NCBI GenBank assembly: GCA_963989385.1 | Contig: OZ022510.1 | Location: forward strand, 372,501 to 436,500 | Origin: Ctena decussata | Lineage: Eukaryota; Mollusca; Bivalvia; Lucinida; Lucinidae | Length of the DNA stretch: 64,000 nt | Direction: 5' to 3' | In this document: piece after piece, positions 46,331-56,880 of the stretch | Layout: each line of letters starts with the position of its first letter | How positions within the stretch are numbered: position 1 is the first letter of the stretch | Notes under the pieces: generated by a model | Told to the model about the DNA's origin: nothing | Database searches by the model: none | What the model saw: the letters and a program-made list of their open reading frames with translations, nothing else | Position numbers and translations under genes: made by a program

Positions 46331-47028
46331 GTCGGTTTCATATTATAGCAGTTTTCATCTACTTTGACTAGACAGATTATTAAAATACTGAAACAGCTTA
46401 TCATTCATTCGACGTGCGAGAGCCGACACCGATAAATAGTTTAAACTGAAACGTGACTGTTGCTCTGCACCCAGTTTACAAAAATGACCATGAATACCAT
46501 TTTGTATTTACTGTCAGTTTGTTTATTATTTTATCGTTTTTAAAACCATTTCCATTCCTGATGCAGCCTGTTTTGAGCTCCGATGTCTTATTTTGCAACT
46601 GCCTGTGGTGATATATACTGTGTATAATAGTCAAGTGCAATAATTCTACAGAAATGGAAAGTTTAAAGATGTCTCAGACTATAAATAGAAATGAATGCCT
46701 AAAACGCAATGTAACGTTACAAATTACTGAAAACAGGGAAGAGGAAAGCTTCGAAAAGTAAATAAACAAAGGGTAAATTTAAACGTATACTAATAAGATT
46801 GTGTCAGTTTATATACTTTCCATAATAGAAACTAAGGTTATTTGTTAGTTTTATGTTATTGTTGACTGAATATTTAATGCTAGTTTTTTGTCAATGTTTT
46901 AGGAATCGATAACTTAATACTTTAAACTTTCGAGAGGACTTAGTTTCACAAACAATATCGAGGTTTCTTGGTACATTTTTATTTTTTCTGCAAAATTTAC
47001 TAAAGGAAACAATTTATGTGGCTCACAG
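46331..47028. other. AT-rich DNA, no gene seen
   Basis: No identifiable features. Confidence 0.45.
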
Positions 47029-48281
47029 TTAGGGACCGACCATTTGATATTCTGGGGGGGGGGGGGGGGGGGGGGGGGGGGCCTGGTACTCTTGATGGAG
47101 ACACAACATTTTATTTCACTGGCCTCTGGAATCAATTTCTTTTTTTTTTCACCTTGTGGGAGCTAATTTATTTTTTTTACAAACTAACTCAAACAGGTTA
47201 TTTTTTTTTTGTTTTAATTTTATAGCTGAACTATCAGATCCTTGTTTACCTGACCTTAATATCCTTTTATTTTACCCACATCAGTATTTTTTCCACCTTT
47301 TTTTCTCACAAAAAGAACATAGTGCTGTCTTTAACCAGGCCAAGGGCATGGCTTAGCTTGCTTTTGCAAAGCAGTGCCTGGAGCATGTTACTCTTTTCAT
47401 CTAAGGTACAGATACAAACATCCCTGTATGAGTTTGGCAAAAAATTAGGCCTTAAATTAGGGATATTTTGGCCAAAATTTAGGGCTATTTTGGCAAAGTT
47501 GTAGGGCTAACATTAGGAATTTAATTTTTTTTTTCTATCCCAATATATGCCAAAACATGCATTATTCGTACTTTAGAAAGTTTGATAAATACTTACTGAT
47601 AGAGTCACATTATGCATGAATGGCAATTGATAAAATGGCTGAAAGTTATGCGCTAAGAAGTTATCAAAGGGGGGTTTGGGGGGCAACGCCCCCCAGAAGC
47701 TAAAGCAATTTCCCAATTTCAATGGCAATTTTAAGACTGGAAACAATAGAGAAAAACTAGGAATGATGCTAAAAATAAGGGTTTTTATATTAGGACTTTT
47801 GCCTTTTAGAGTGTTTATTTTGCCATAATGGTTTTGTCTCCCATAAGCTAGTGACTCTTTTGCAATTCAAGTTTAGTGGAAACATTTACTTAGTAATGTG
47901 GCAGATCAATAATACATGTATGTGAATGTTGTATAGGATTTTTTTGTAAATGTATGCACATGCGTGCCCGCTGGTGTAAACCAATTGTAGATAATTTTAA
48001 AATATTACTATAAATATGGGGGTCTGGGGGGCGCAGCCCCCCAGAAGCCAGAGACATTATAAAAACTCAATTCCAATGGAATTATCTGCAGACAATATTT
48101 TTTTTTTTCTTTTTAATTTTGGGTAGAGACAGGTTATTTTTTTCTCTTACTTTTGAGGCCAGATTATTTTTTTGAACCCCCTTATGAGCCAGGTTATTTT
48201 TTTCTTGCATATCCAAAGACAGGAAATTTTTTTGATAAATATACCAGGCCCCCCCCAGAATATCAAATGGTCGGTCCCTTA
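47029..48281. mobile_element. TIR element with TTA duplication (PIF/Harbinger-like ends)
   Basis: TTA at 47029-47031 and 48279-48281 bounds 47032-48278. The TIR begins GGGACCGACCATTTGATATT, then a G run, then CCTGGTA; the right end is its exact inverse except that the run is 8 C (48249-48256) against 28 G on the left (47054-47081). The interior is low in complexity, with repeated caggttattttttt motifs near the right end, agggctattttggc motifs near 47430-47510, and two related palindromic strings (ggggggcaacgccccccaga at 47679, ggggggcgcagccccccaga at 48025). No transposase. A three-base TWA duplication is typical of PIF/Harbinger, hence the class guess. Confidence 0.8.
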
Positions 48282-48594
48282 GCTTCCTTGGCTTTTCCAA
48301 ACAAAAAAGATTTTCTCTTAGGGAGGCACATTCTACCCCTTTAGCCTAAAGTATACTGTGAAAAAAAACAAACAAAATATTCTAGACCATGTCTCTGCTG
48401 TACTGAGATTAAAATGATAGGCTCTGTAGCAGTGACAACAATTGACTGTGACAAAACGTGTCATATATCAGATCAAAATGTCAATAAAGAGTCATATGTA
48501 CTAGAGCGGATGCAATAACCATTTATTGTACCAGGATGTGCTTTCTACATGTAATTGATTAAAAAAAGATATTACACCCTCATACACGTTCTAC

Positions 48595-48876
48595 TTAATT
48601 ACACAGTGACGTCTTGCTGCGGATCCTACATCGATTCAATGCAAAGCATGACAACAACATAAAATGATAATAGAATGTACAATCTTGTTTGGTTAATTCA
48701 TCAAAACGAAACAGCTTGTCATTTAATTCTTCGGAAAGATGAATTATTATTGCCTTCTGCAAATCTTCAACACATTTACTTGGTAATTTGTTTGTTTTAT
48801 TGACGTTTGTAATAAAGCTGGAAGACATAATTATTGATTTCCCCCGTTTTACTTCCACGTTGTCGTTCCCCACCAA
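48595..48876 (-). CDS. Unrecognised small open frame, doubtful
   Basis: The minus frame is open for 94 codons. The first ATG is at 48826-48828, giving about 77 residues starting MSSSFITNVNKTNKLPSKC, with a helical-looking EDLQKAIIIHLSEELNDKLF, and ending RSKTSLCN. Composition looks more protein-like than most frames in the window, but there are no recognisable motifs, the codons are simply AT-rich, and a frame of this size can occur by chance in 64 kb. No splice sites or promoter are evident. Confidence 0.15.
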   Translation of the reverse strand: MVGNDNVEVKRGKSIIMSSSFITNVNKTNKLPSKCVEDLQKAIIIHLSEELNDKLFRFDELTKQDCTFYYHFMLLSCFALNRCRIRSKTSLCN

Positions 48877-50150
48877 AAAAAAGCTTACTCCCTTTAATAT
48901 CGCGTACTTTGATCAGATGATTTCACTATGTAATACTATGACCAATTTACTAGGTAGGATTATTTTGAGACATGTTAAGCAAATTCAAAAAAAAAAACGA
49001 ATAAAAAAAACTTAAATCCATAAATCAGTACAAAATAGATAAATGAAATAAATCTTTGTCTAGGTGACACAATATACAATATTGTCCCTATTCAATGTAC
49101 ATAAAGTCAGAAACTACTCCACTGTAAAATATATGACATAGTTAGAATTGGTAAGTTAAATCCTTATCGTGAAGTCCTCTTTATAATATGTTATGAAACA
49201 AAAACTGCTTTATTGACTCGTATTGTTTATGATACAAAACTATTAATGACGGTTATCATGAAAAGCCATAATCGCATTGCATAAACCCAACCAAGACACC
49301 AATAAGAAGTCATAATGAAAAACCAATTTACCAAGATGGAACAGCACGTCTTCGACACCAGTTTAAGCCAGTCCAACATAGAAGATTTGTATATCAATAC
49401 AACATTCGTTTATCAATGGATTGATCAACTAAATATACATATATTGATAAAAACAACATAAATCTAAGCCATACTAAAGTCATAGAGACATATATTACTT
49501 CTATTTTATCTAACAGTGTTTTTATTAACAAAATAAAAGGCAGCTTTCAGTTGACTGCAATGCTAGAAGTACAATAAACACAAACTGCATCGGACGTCTT
49601 CAGCTTGAAACGGGCAGCACTTTAAGATTATGTGGAATTTAACTCAAGTTAACTGTCGTTGTCTTGAAGTCGAAGTTAACCTCAAACTACTGATATCTCT
49701 ATCTAAAATTTTCTGATCCCCAAACATTTATTTGAAATACCAGTAGTTTGGTAATGCTAAGTAAGAAGAGAAATGCGTTTATGGTATCAGAGGGTATTCT
49801 GTAATATTATTGTTGGTGCTTAAAAGAGTCAGTTGTAGTTTAGTTTGCAAAACCTCGAGCTTTCGTCCTGTACAGCTCAAAACCCAAGTAACTGGTAGGT
49901 TTGCGTACACGTTTTCTAACTAATTTTCTAACTAATTAGTGAGACATATCAGAAAACATATAAAATCATCCGAAACCGACGCTGAAATAAAGTTGTGGTG
50001 TGTGAAATTTGAGAAATCCAGATAAATCAACTGATACGATTAATTTCACCGAGATGCCATAAGAGTAGTAGATTTAAGTTGCCAAATCGTGTAGCAAAGT
50101 TTAAATGCATGTGTGTATAACTGATTTAAAAAAGCTCCCTCAACTGCTTT
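48877..50150. other. AT-rich DNA, no gene seen
   Basis: Nothing recognisable between the doubtful frame and the R-like fragment at 50.15 kb. Confidence 0.45.
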
Positions 50151-50310
50151 CCATTAGTATTGGACTTCGATTCCATTATTTAAGATAGCCTTGCGGCCAA
50201 CAGCTGGGAAGGAGCTAACTTCTTGGATTTTTGTTTGTCTTGTTTTACTTTGTAAGTGACCGTTATCGTTTTCTACTTCCTTCGGTTAGGGCCATATGTT
50301 TTCATACCTA
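50151..50310 (+). repeat. Old R-like fragment
   Basis: aagatagccttgcggccaac, agctgggaaggagctaactt, ttgtctt-gttttactttg: same order as 46.19-46.28 kb. Diverged. Confidence 0.45.
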
Positions 50311-50318
50311 ATTTAGTG

Positions 50319-50462
50319 CGAAAGACGCGCGTTTCTGTATTTAACTTCTTCAGTGTCGCTAAACCCCAAAAGTCTGATAGCAAAGATATGATGGCAGGTC
50401 TCGGCAGGCAACGAGCATCCCTCTCCGAGCCACACTAACTGTCGCATTCCGCGGGACACATT
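50319..50462 (+). repeat. Repeat N, inverted partial copy 3
   Basis: Inverse of 38830-38965 and 39225-39360: acgcgcgtttctgtatttaa, cttcagtgtcgctaaacccc, aggtctcggcaggcaacgag, catccctctccgagccacac. The plus frame gives RVSVFNFFSVAKPQKSDSK before a frameshift relative to the other copies. Confidence 0.8.
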
Positions 50463-50495
50463 AAGCTTTATTTTCTAGCTTATTGACGGGTAACA

Positions 50496-50682
50496 TATGA
50501 GCCGCCACACGAGAAAACCACCAGAGTGGCTCTTAGCTAAACGCTAAAACGGTTGCTAAGGGTCTCAGCTACCTCCATACGGACAGCGAGGACTCTAATC
50601 AGACTGGGTGGACGCAATGGCTGATCTGGGTCTGCGCCGGGCACACAACCACTCCGTTGGTTGTCTCGCGTCGCGGCTTATA
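50496..50682 (+). mobile_element. MITE family A, copy 5 (internal deletion)
   Basis: TA at 50496-50497 and 50681-50682. Ends tgagccgccacacgagaaaa and gtctcgcgtcgcggctta. The left arm lost the block between tggctc and ttagct. The right arm (tcagactgggtggacgcaat, ggctgatctgggtctgcgcc) is intact. Confidence 0.85.
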
Positions 50683-51089
50683 TGATGTTTTTTGCAGGAA
50701 CACATGAATTAAAGCTTCCTCGTGGATTCTTGAGTAATACTGATTTAGGTTGTAAAATAAGAGAGATCTGATCAGCGATTTAGTACAGTTTAAGATATGT
50801 AAACTGATATTAAACGTTCGCACAGTTTATCATATGCAAAGAGAAATTATAAATGATTCTAAAAGTAACAAGGGCTTCACAAGCGGCGCATAATACGCCC
50901 GTTTCAATGTCCTAAAGGAGTTACAGAATGAACAAGATTGTTAACAAAAGGACAGACAGGCAGACAAACAGGGGCAACCACTCTATAATTAACCAGAACT
51001 GTCAGCGAATCCGACTATACCCCCGCTTAATTGCTTAAATCAAATGGTGTTATTATCGTAACAAAAAGCATAAAGAGGGAAAGAAATCA

Positions 51090-51714
51090 TTGTTACCATG
51101 TATACCAAATATGAATTGTTGCTGTGAAATCTGTTACAAAAAATTACATTATTCAAAGTCAGGAGAGAAAGAAAAATGGAAAAATATAGGGAAGAATAAG
51201 CAGGAGAAGACTGGTTCTCAATCCCACAATACAACAAGTTATCATCAACCTGCATACAAAAATCCCTACTCTAACTTACAGATGCACAGAAATCTTTTGC
51301 GAAAAAAATGCATTATTAAAAGTAAAGAGAGAAAGAAAGTCGGACAAATACATAGAAGAAAAAGGGGAGAAGTCTGGTTCTCAATCCCACAATACAGTAA
51401 GTCATCATTAACCTGCATACCAAATATGACTAATCTAGCTTGCATGGTTGTGGAGAAATCTTTGATGAAAAAGTTCATTATTCAAAGTATGGAAAGAAAG
51501 AATATTGGACAAATACAGGGAAGAATAAGCAGAAAAAGACTGGTTCTCGATCCCACAATACAACATGTCGTCACCAACCTGCATACCAAATATGACTACT
51601 CTTAGACTAGCTTGCATGGTTGTGGAGAAATCTTTGACGAAAAATTTCATTATTCAAAGTATGGAAATAAAAATCGGACAAATACAGGAAAGAATAAGCA
51701 GGAGAAGGCTGGTT
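51090..51714. repeat. 163-169 bp tandem array, about four units
   Basis: ctggttctcaatcccacaat recurs at 51211, 51374, 51540 and (cut) 51709. Each unit runs cctgcataccaaatatgact, cttgcatggttgtggagaaa, attcaaagtatggaaagaaa, acaaatacagggaagaataa. A fifth partial unit continues at 52417 after the insertion. The 171-codon frame 51090-51605 crosses these units and is repeat-derived. Confidence 0.85.
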
Positions 51715-52416
51715 GTTAACCCAATCACGGTTGATAGCTTTGCTGCACTCTTTAATTGCACACCGGGGGATCGGTCGTCAGACTCTATGATGGCCCCGAC
51801 CTAAAGCTATATATTTTAGTTGGTTGGGACCGGAGCCTTTTTGTCTGTTGCTTGGTCCACCGGGGCTCAACTGGTGACCTTCTTTTGCTTCAGATTTCCA
51901 GTGGGGTTGTTTGGCAGGACAGGGATCTCCACCTGTCAGACGGCCCGTTGTATCTGTTGAGTCCTCGTCTTTGCTTCTTCATGGTGTTGAAATTTGATTT
52001 ATGTGTTTACCGTGATGATTCATTGACGAGTTAGAGGGTTATCATGCGAACCGAACAACCAACTAAATGTTTTGTACCACTTCAGAAACTGAGGGTGAGG
52101 TTGGGCCTGTAAAATCGATTTAAGCCCCCCAGTAATTCATTACTGACCGTTCCAAGGCGGTAGTTCTGTTGTGGTTCTTTGTTGCCTGTTTTTGGTGTCA
52201 GAGTTTCTGTGATGTTTTACCTTATGTATGTTATTATTATTTTTGGTTCGGTTTGGGTTGCTGAGTGGCCACCTTTTGGGAACAAGCTGCTCACTCGGTT
52301 GGCCATATGTTCTCTGTATCTTGATTATTTGTAATCTTAGTTGTTTCCAACTATGGTTTGAGGGCTGGATTTGGATTTTGATTGTTTCAGTTCCTGGTCT
52401 TTGCATACTTTTTACT
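51715..52416 (+). mobile_element. Family R, longest copy (702 bp), inserted in the array
   Basis: The array text ctggtt (51709-51714) continues with ctcaatcccacaata at 52417, so the intervening 702 bp is an insertion with precise edges. It starts gttaacccaatcacggttga and ends gcatactttttact. The 3' 430 bp equals R copy 2; the 5' 270 bp corresponds to the 5' part of the 43-kb copy (cttggtccaccggggctcaa). No target duplication is visible at the edges. No long coding frame; the 92-codon frame at 51756-52034 gives a hydrophobic peptide of unknown meaning. Confidence 0.85.
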
Positions 52417-53085
52417 CTCAATCCCACAATACAACATATCGTCATCAACCTGTATGCCAAATATGACTAGTCTAGCTTGTATGGTTGTGAAGAAATCTTT
52501 GATGAAAAAATTGATTAAATGGGGACAGACAGAAGGACGGACAGATGGACGGACGGACAGATGTAAACCAGTATACCCCCCACTTTTTCCAAGTTGAGGT
52601 ATAATGACTGCAACATCAGCTAGATATTTAACACATGAAATACAGTATACCAAAAATCAGCTTCCAAGTGTGAACAAGGGAGATAACCTAAATATACTAG
52701 ATATACCATTTTAGTTCTACTTTTTACCCTTGACATTAAATTGTACAAAAAAGTATACACAAAAATAGCCTATAAGAACTAATGAAAGGGATTAACTCTA
52801 AAACGAAGAAAGGGAGAACAAACATGGTTGTACGCGACATATTGTTAGGGCTTCATACACATTGCTATGAAGTTTTATAAAGGTATCCCAAACGGTTATC
52901 TAGTTATGGCGCGTACAAGACTTACAGGGAAAAAATAATCAAAGGGGCATAACTTCAAAAGTAAGAAAGGGGGGCAAGCATTCTTATACGCGACACGTTC
53001 CCCCACCCTAATACATATGCCTACCAAATTCCATGGATATATCCCAAATGGTTACTGAGTTATGGCGTGTACGAGAATGTTTACG
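52417..53085. repeat. Array remainder and a two-unit repeat ending in GGAC-rich DNA
   Basis: 52417-52520 completes the interrupted array. 52525-52562 is ggac-rich. At 52780-52925 and 52945-53085 two related units run taac(t)tc(t)aaaa...gaagaaaggg, tacgcgacacgtt, ttccatggatatatcccaaa, tggttactgagttatggcg. Both belong to the composite element. Confidence 0.7.
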
Positions 53086-53405
53086 GACGGACAGACGGAC
53101 GGACGGACAGCGCCACGACATAATACGTCCGTTATTTTCAAAACGGGCGTATTAAAACAAAGAACTCAGAAAGGCAGCAACTACACTTACCAACAAGTTA
53201 AAGATTCTATGGGCCTGTAAGGGCACTGGGAAATATGTAAGAAGAAATGTATATATGTAAACTGTTTAAACAACAAAAGTACCGTGTCAGAAAATCATTT
53301 ATACGTCATGTTATGCGTCTACTGGAGATTTATTGCATTTGGGCACAGTTGCTGTTGCACCTTTAGTCCGCCGCTGCTCTACGTTTTTTATTTAGTTCCA
53401 TTCTT

Positions 53406-53421
53406 GTGTGTGTGTGTGTTT
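53406..53421. repeat. (TG)n microsatellite
   Basis: About seven to eight TG units in tcttgtgtgtgtgtgtgttt. Confidence 0.8.
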
Positions 53422-53539
53422 CTAACTTGTTTTGTTGTGTGTCTTGAGTTTGTCTGAGCTTTGTAATTTTTTCACTCGTTCTGGGTTGTTTTGAGACGGA
53501 CTCATTATGAAAAACATGATGGGTTTCATTTTAATATTT

Positions 53540-53905
53540 CATTACTGCAGCTGGTGTTGTGCCGAGTAAAACGTCTCCCGGACATCATCCACAGTGCAGA
53601 TTATATTTTATTTTCGTCCTTTGAGATCAGAGGATATGTTCCGAGGAATCTGAAATTTTAGATCGGTTTAGACTCTTATTCTAGATCATCGTCTTTTACA
53701 TTATTTGGATCCTTTTTATACTAAAAGTCTTTGAATCGACTGCCGAATTAAAATTAAGAAATTACAGTATGGTTTCTTTGGTTTCGTCACCAGATATTGT
53801 CAGGATCACTGAGGAGGCTTCATTAGCCCAAAGTACGTAATCTGGCCCTCGTTCCTGCTTCTGAATTGTGCTCTCTGCTCTTGAAGGAACTCTTTAAGAA
53901 TTTAA
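53540..53905 (+). repeat. Family F head and associated segment, copy
   Basis: ctgcagctggtgttgtgccg, gtaaaacgtctcccgg, gtcctttgagatcagaggat, tttggatcctttttatacta, aattaagaaattacagtatg, and ctctgctcttgaaggaactc: the same series as 25.84-26.25 kb. Confidence 0.65.
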
Positions 53906-53999
53906 TTCTTCTGCTCCGGAATTTCAGCTGCTATTTCCCTTTTATCTTAGTTTTAAATTGATTTCGATGCTTCTAAGATAAGACTTTTATGAGCTAGGA

Positions 54000-54135
54000 A
54001 TCTTCCATGCAAACGAAATAACTTAAGGTCTGATGGAACAAAGCAGAATCAAGGGCGAGGGGTTGTCGGCCGCAAACTAGTTAATCCCCTGAGTAATTTG
54101 TTTGCTGGTCGTCATCCAAAGTGGGAATGAATTAT
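54000..54135 (+). repeat. Family R core, diverged
   Basis: ccatgcaaacgaaataactt, aaggtctgatggaac, ggttgtcggccgcaaactag, ttaatcccctgagtaatttg, ctggtcgtcatccaaag, in R order (compare 38.2 kb). Confidence 0.5.
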
Positions 54136-54674
54136 GTCAACTCCTAAGGATTGTCCTCGCTACTTTTGCCTTTCCTCTGTATCTTTTTTAAATAATTTAA
54201 CTGAAATATTATGTGTATGCTTAACTAAAATTTATCATATAACGTCACATCTGAGAGTGTAATAAAGCCATGCATTTGAAAAACAATCAAGTGGGGGATT
54301 GAATATGCAAATTACGTCGTTACGTTATGCGTTGATGTCCATATAAACATCGCGTTTTATAATGGCGAAATCGTGACGTTTTAGTGCAAAGTTTGTTAAT
54401 AAAATGATATGATAGATAGAATCTTGCATTCGTGCTACTGTATTATTGCGTTGAATAAAATCATTGGGGAAAACAGATAAGATGCTCGGTATAGCCTCGC
54501 ATTTTATTTTTTCCCAACTCGTTTAAAAAATAAATACAACAATATATGAGCACTCATGTAAGATCCTCTATCTAAATCATCCATAAAACAGTAAGAGTGA
54601 AATGAAGACATCCAAAAGACCAATTGATTGCTAGTCCTGCAAGAAGAGACATATATTTTAACTTGAGAAATAAC

Positions 54675-54696
54675 AAAAAAAAAAAAAAAAAAAAAA
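54675..54696. repeat. A22 homopolymer
   Basis: Twenty-two consecutive A after taac. No retroposon body is recognisable immediately upstream. Confidence 0.9.
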
Positions 54697-54904
54697 CGAA
54701 ACAACGACATGTTCAGAAATTTATATCAGATTTTCGCTACTCGCTAATGTTTTAGCAAATTAATGCCATTATCCGGGATTACTTTTCACTTAATGGGAAA
54801 GTTTTATGGTTTTCAAACTCACAAAAAGCATGTTAATTATTTTCTAGACATTCTGCTGGTGCAATAAACTGGTTTAGGCTCAAGTCGCTCGGATATAAGT
54901 GAGG

Positions 54905-55000
54905 AAACCCAAAGTAGTTCAGTGGGTTAAGTGCTGGCCCACTACGCTACTAGCTCGGAAAAAACATCCGCCTGAGGCGGCATTCTTTCAAACCGGGACT
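54905..55000 (+). ncRNA. Degenerate tRNA-like SINE head
   Basis: tagttcagtgggttaagtgc fits the pol III A box consensus (TRGYNNARNNG), and tttcaaaccgggactc about 60 bp downstream fits a degraded B box. The acceptor and anticodon stems do not fold convincingly. Possibly an old SINE unrelated to the 58-kb family. Confidence 0.35.
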
Positions 55001-55249
55001 CTTTTGCACACATTCTGGTATGATTAGGACAACTTTCGACCTTATTTAAATTCACAAAGAATTTTACGTTTTTTCTGCTTTTCATCTGAGCAGTAATAAT
55101 ACGTTCCTGCTTGAAATATTTGCAGAATTTCTGACAAGCCTGGGTTGTTTGAAAAAATCCTAAAAAAAGTGTTTGAAAAAAACGGCCCTTAAAATACTAA
55201 AGTCAAAAATAATTGCACATTTTATACGCACTTAATTCGGGCTTTGTGA

Positions 55250-55487
55250 TTGGGATTTTTCTTCATTTTAGGCTATGCGGTCTCGTCCTTCACGGTAACC
55301 ATTGCCTTCCAACAGAGAGATGGACAGAATTTGCTGTGTTTGTAACCTTTTCAATAGTATTTCATTTACATCCGGAGGGAGAGAATGAAAGGTTGTGTGC
55401 GATGGAATCTCGGTTGCAAATATTTCGGCTTCTAAAGGAATACAAACCGAGACTGCTAGCAGGCCAGCGCTTGACCTAGTAACTTAC
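55250..55487 (-). other. Adjacent open stretch, both strands ambiguous
   Basis: The minus strand holds an open run VSVCIPLEAEIFATEIPSHT ... VNEILLKRLQTQQILSISLL ending at TAA near 55272, which could be a terminal exon of the same candidate gene. The plus strand also has an open frame (PTERWTEFAVFVTF ... KPRLLAGQRLT, to 55479). Only one at most can be real, and I cannot decide from sequence alone. Confidence 0.2.
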
Positions 55488-55620
55488 CGGGGACTCTTCC
55501 TACACATACTTTTTTTCTGAAGTCAATTTTACTTTCTGTTGGCTTTCCAATGGAGACAACGGCACCAAACCATCTACCAAACCAAAGGTAACTGTTGACA
55601 ACGCCTGCATAGTACTTTAC
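55488..55620 (-). CDS. Candidate internal exon, unidentified protein
   Basis: On the minus strand a pyrimidine-rich attattttatttcag ends at 55621, followed by 133 nt open in one frame, then CCCCG|gtaagt (donor 55487-55482, consensus in full). The peptide is VKYYAGVVNSYLWFGRWF, then GAVVSIGKPTESKIDFRK and KVCVGRVP, leaving one base for the next codon. Aromatic and glycine residues give it a membrane or receptor-like look, but I cannot name a family. Against it, other frames on both strands are also open here (the plus strand gives a stop-free stretch too), and no neighbouring exon can be joined with confidence. An intron ending at the next ag (cctgctagcag, 35 nt) would be too short. Confidence 0.35.
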
Positions 55621-56599
55621 CTGAAATAAAATAATAATAAAAAATAAAAGAAGCAGAATACTGTTGAAGAATTGTTGTTTATTTTTTCTGTACAAAAATG
55701 AGCAATAATCGGGGACTGAAGGAATCAGGTCCCGTATCCTCCCCTAAAAATTTAAAGAGAAGAATGTATAGGAAACAGTTCAAGAGAGGCGAGCACTGTA
55801 AAGTTAAAGCTCAGCTTTTTACCCAGACAGTAGTCTTTCAAAAATAGATAAACAAACGTATTGATGTGGTATCAACGAAACGTATTAGTGAGAAACCAGA
55901 ACAGTTTTACCGGATAAGACCAGGGAATTCCTAATTACTGGATGTGTGTGGGAAGGTAGGGGTGGGGACGGGACGTGAATACGGTTTAACCTAATTCCAA
56001 ATCCCGCCTTATATTATGTGTTTCTTTCAAATAAACTCAAATCCAGTCAAAATGTCTTCGGATGCTATGTCTACATAGTGTAGGTAAACATGTTTTGGAT
56101 TTATCAGCCATACAAACCAAATTCGAAAGAGCTAAATGCCAAAACAAAAAAGAAGAAAGATGGATTCTAGGGGTAACGTCTGAAAAAACAAGAGCGCATT
56201 AAATCAAACCATTCGGTTTGAAATGAATTTCTTGCAATTCTGTCGCGAGCGGAAGTTTAATTTAATAAAAGAAACTAATTAGTTTGAAATGACACTTTGT
56301 CTCTCTCGTGGGCCTGTATTGTCTTTTTATGGAAGGAAACTACTCGACTTAGATAACAAATCAATACAAACAATTCTCTTGGAGGTTTCAATCGGGAAAT
56401 ATAATCTTTGAAGCGCAAGCACGTATCCATATAAAACACGATTACTTCCGTTTATTCTCAGATTATTTAACGACACGGCTAAATCAGCAGAGTCATAAGG
56501 TAATATTTGCGTTACAAATAAACAAAAGAGTCTATAAAATCATTTGCCTCAAACACCAAATTGGAAGAGGTAAAAAAATATCTTATTTGTTATTTGTAA

Positions 56600-56880
56600 C
56601 CAGAATGGTCTATGAAATCATTTGTTAAAGGTGTAACATGTACTTCTAGTTTAAAAGTAGATGAGAAGGCAAACGTCTTTACGGACAAAATCAATTTCCA
56701 CATCCTGCCCCAAACTTCAAATGGGGAAGGAGAAACATAAAGAAAGCACACAAAATAAAACAAGAGGAGAGAGCCAAAAGGCCAGCTCTTTCCCAGCAAA
56801 TGCCCGCGTTGTACAACACGTAAAAGACTAATAGAAAGCCAACAAACCATGGTAATACTAGAAAACCTCAACACAAGGAA
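56600..56880 (-). repeat. Family R-like older copy
   Basis: On the minus strand: gcgggcatttgctgggaaag, agctggccttttggctctct, ttctccttccccatttgaag, gcaggatgtggaaattgatt. It matches the 46.2-kb and 14.7-kb fragments in order. The 94-codon minus frame is not a gene. Confidence 0.5.

Larger units (their letters stand above)
50892..53153. mobile_element. Composite tandem-core element with matching ends
   Basis: AATACGCCCGTTT at 50892-50904 and its exact inverse AAACGGGCGTATT at 53141-53153. The right end also forms a hairpin with AATACGtCCGTT at 53122-53133. Inside are (GGAC)n-type stretches (50951, 52525-52562, 53089-53110), a 163-169 bp tandem array (about 51090-51714 and 52417-52520) and a two-unit array of about 175 bp (52780-53085). 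This layout (short inverted ends, a 3' hairpin, a core of tandem repeats, no transposase) resembles non-autonomous Helentron or pearl-type elements of bivalves. An R insertion splits the core. Confidence 0.65.

Noticed and set aside
51090..51605. 171-codon open frame
   Set aside because: It runs across 163-169 bp tandem units and repeats itself with frame changes; repeat-derived.
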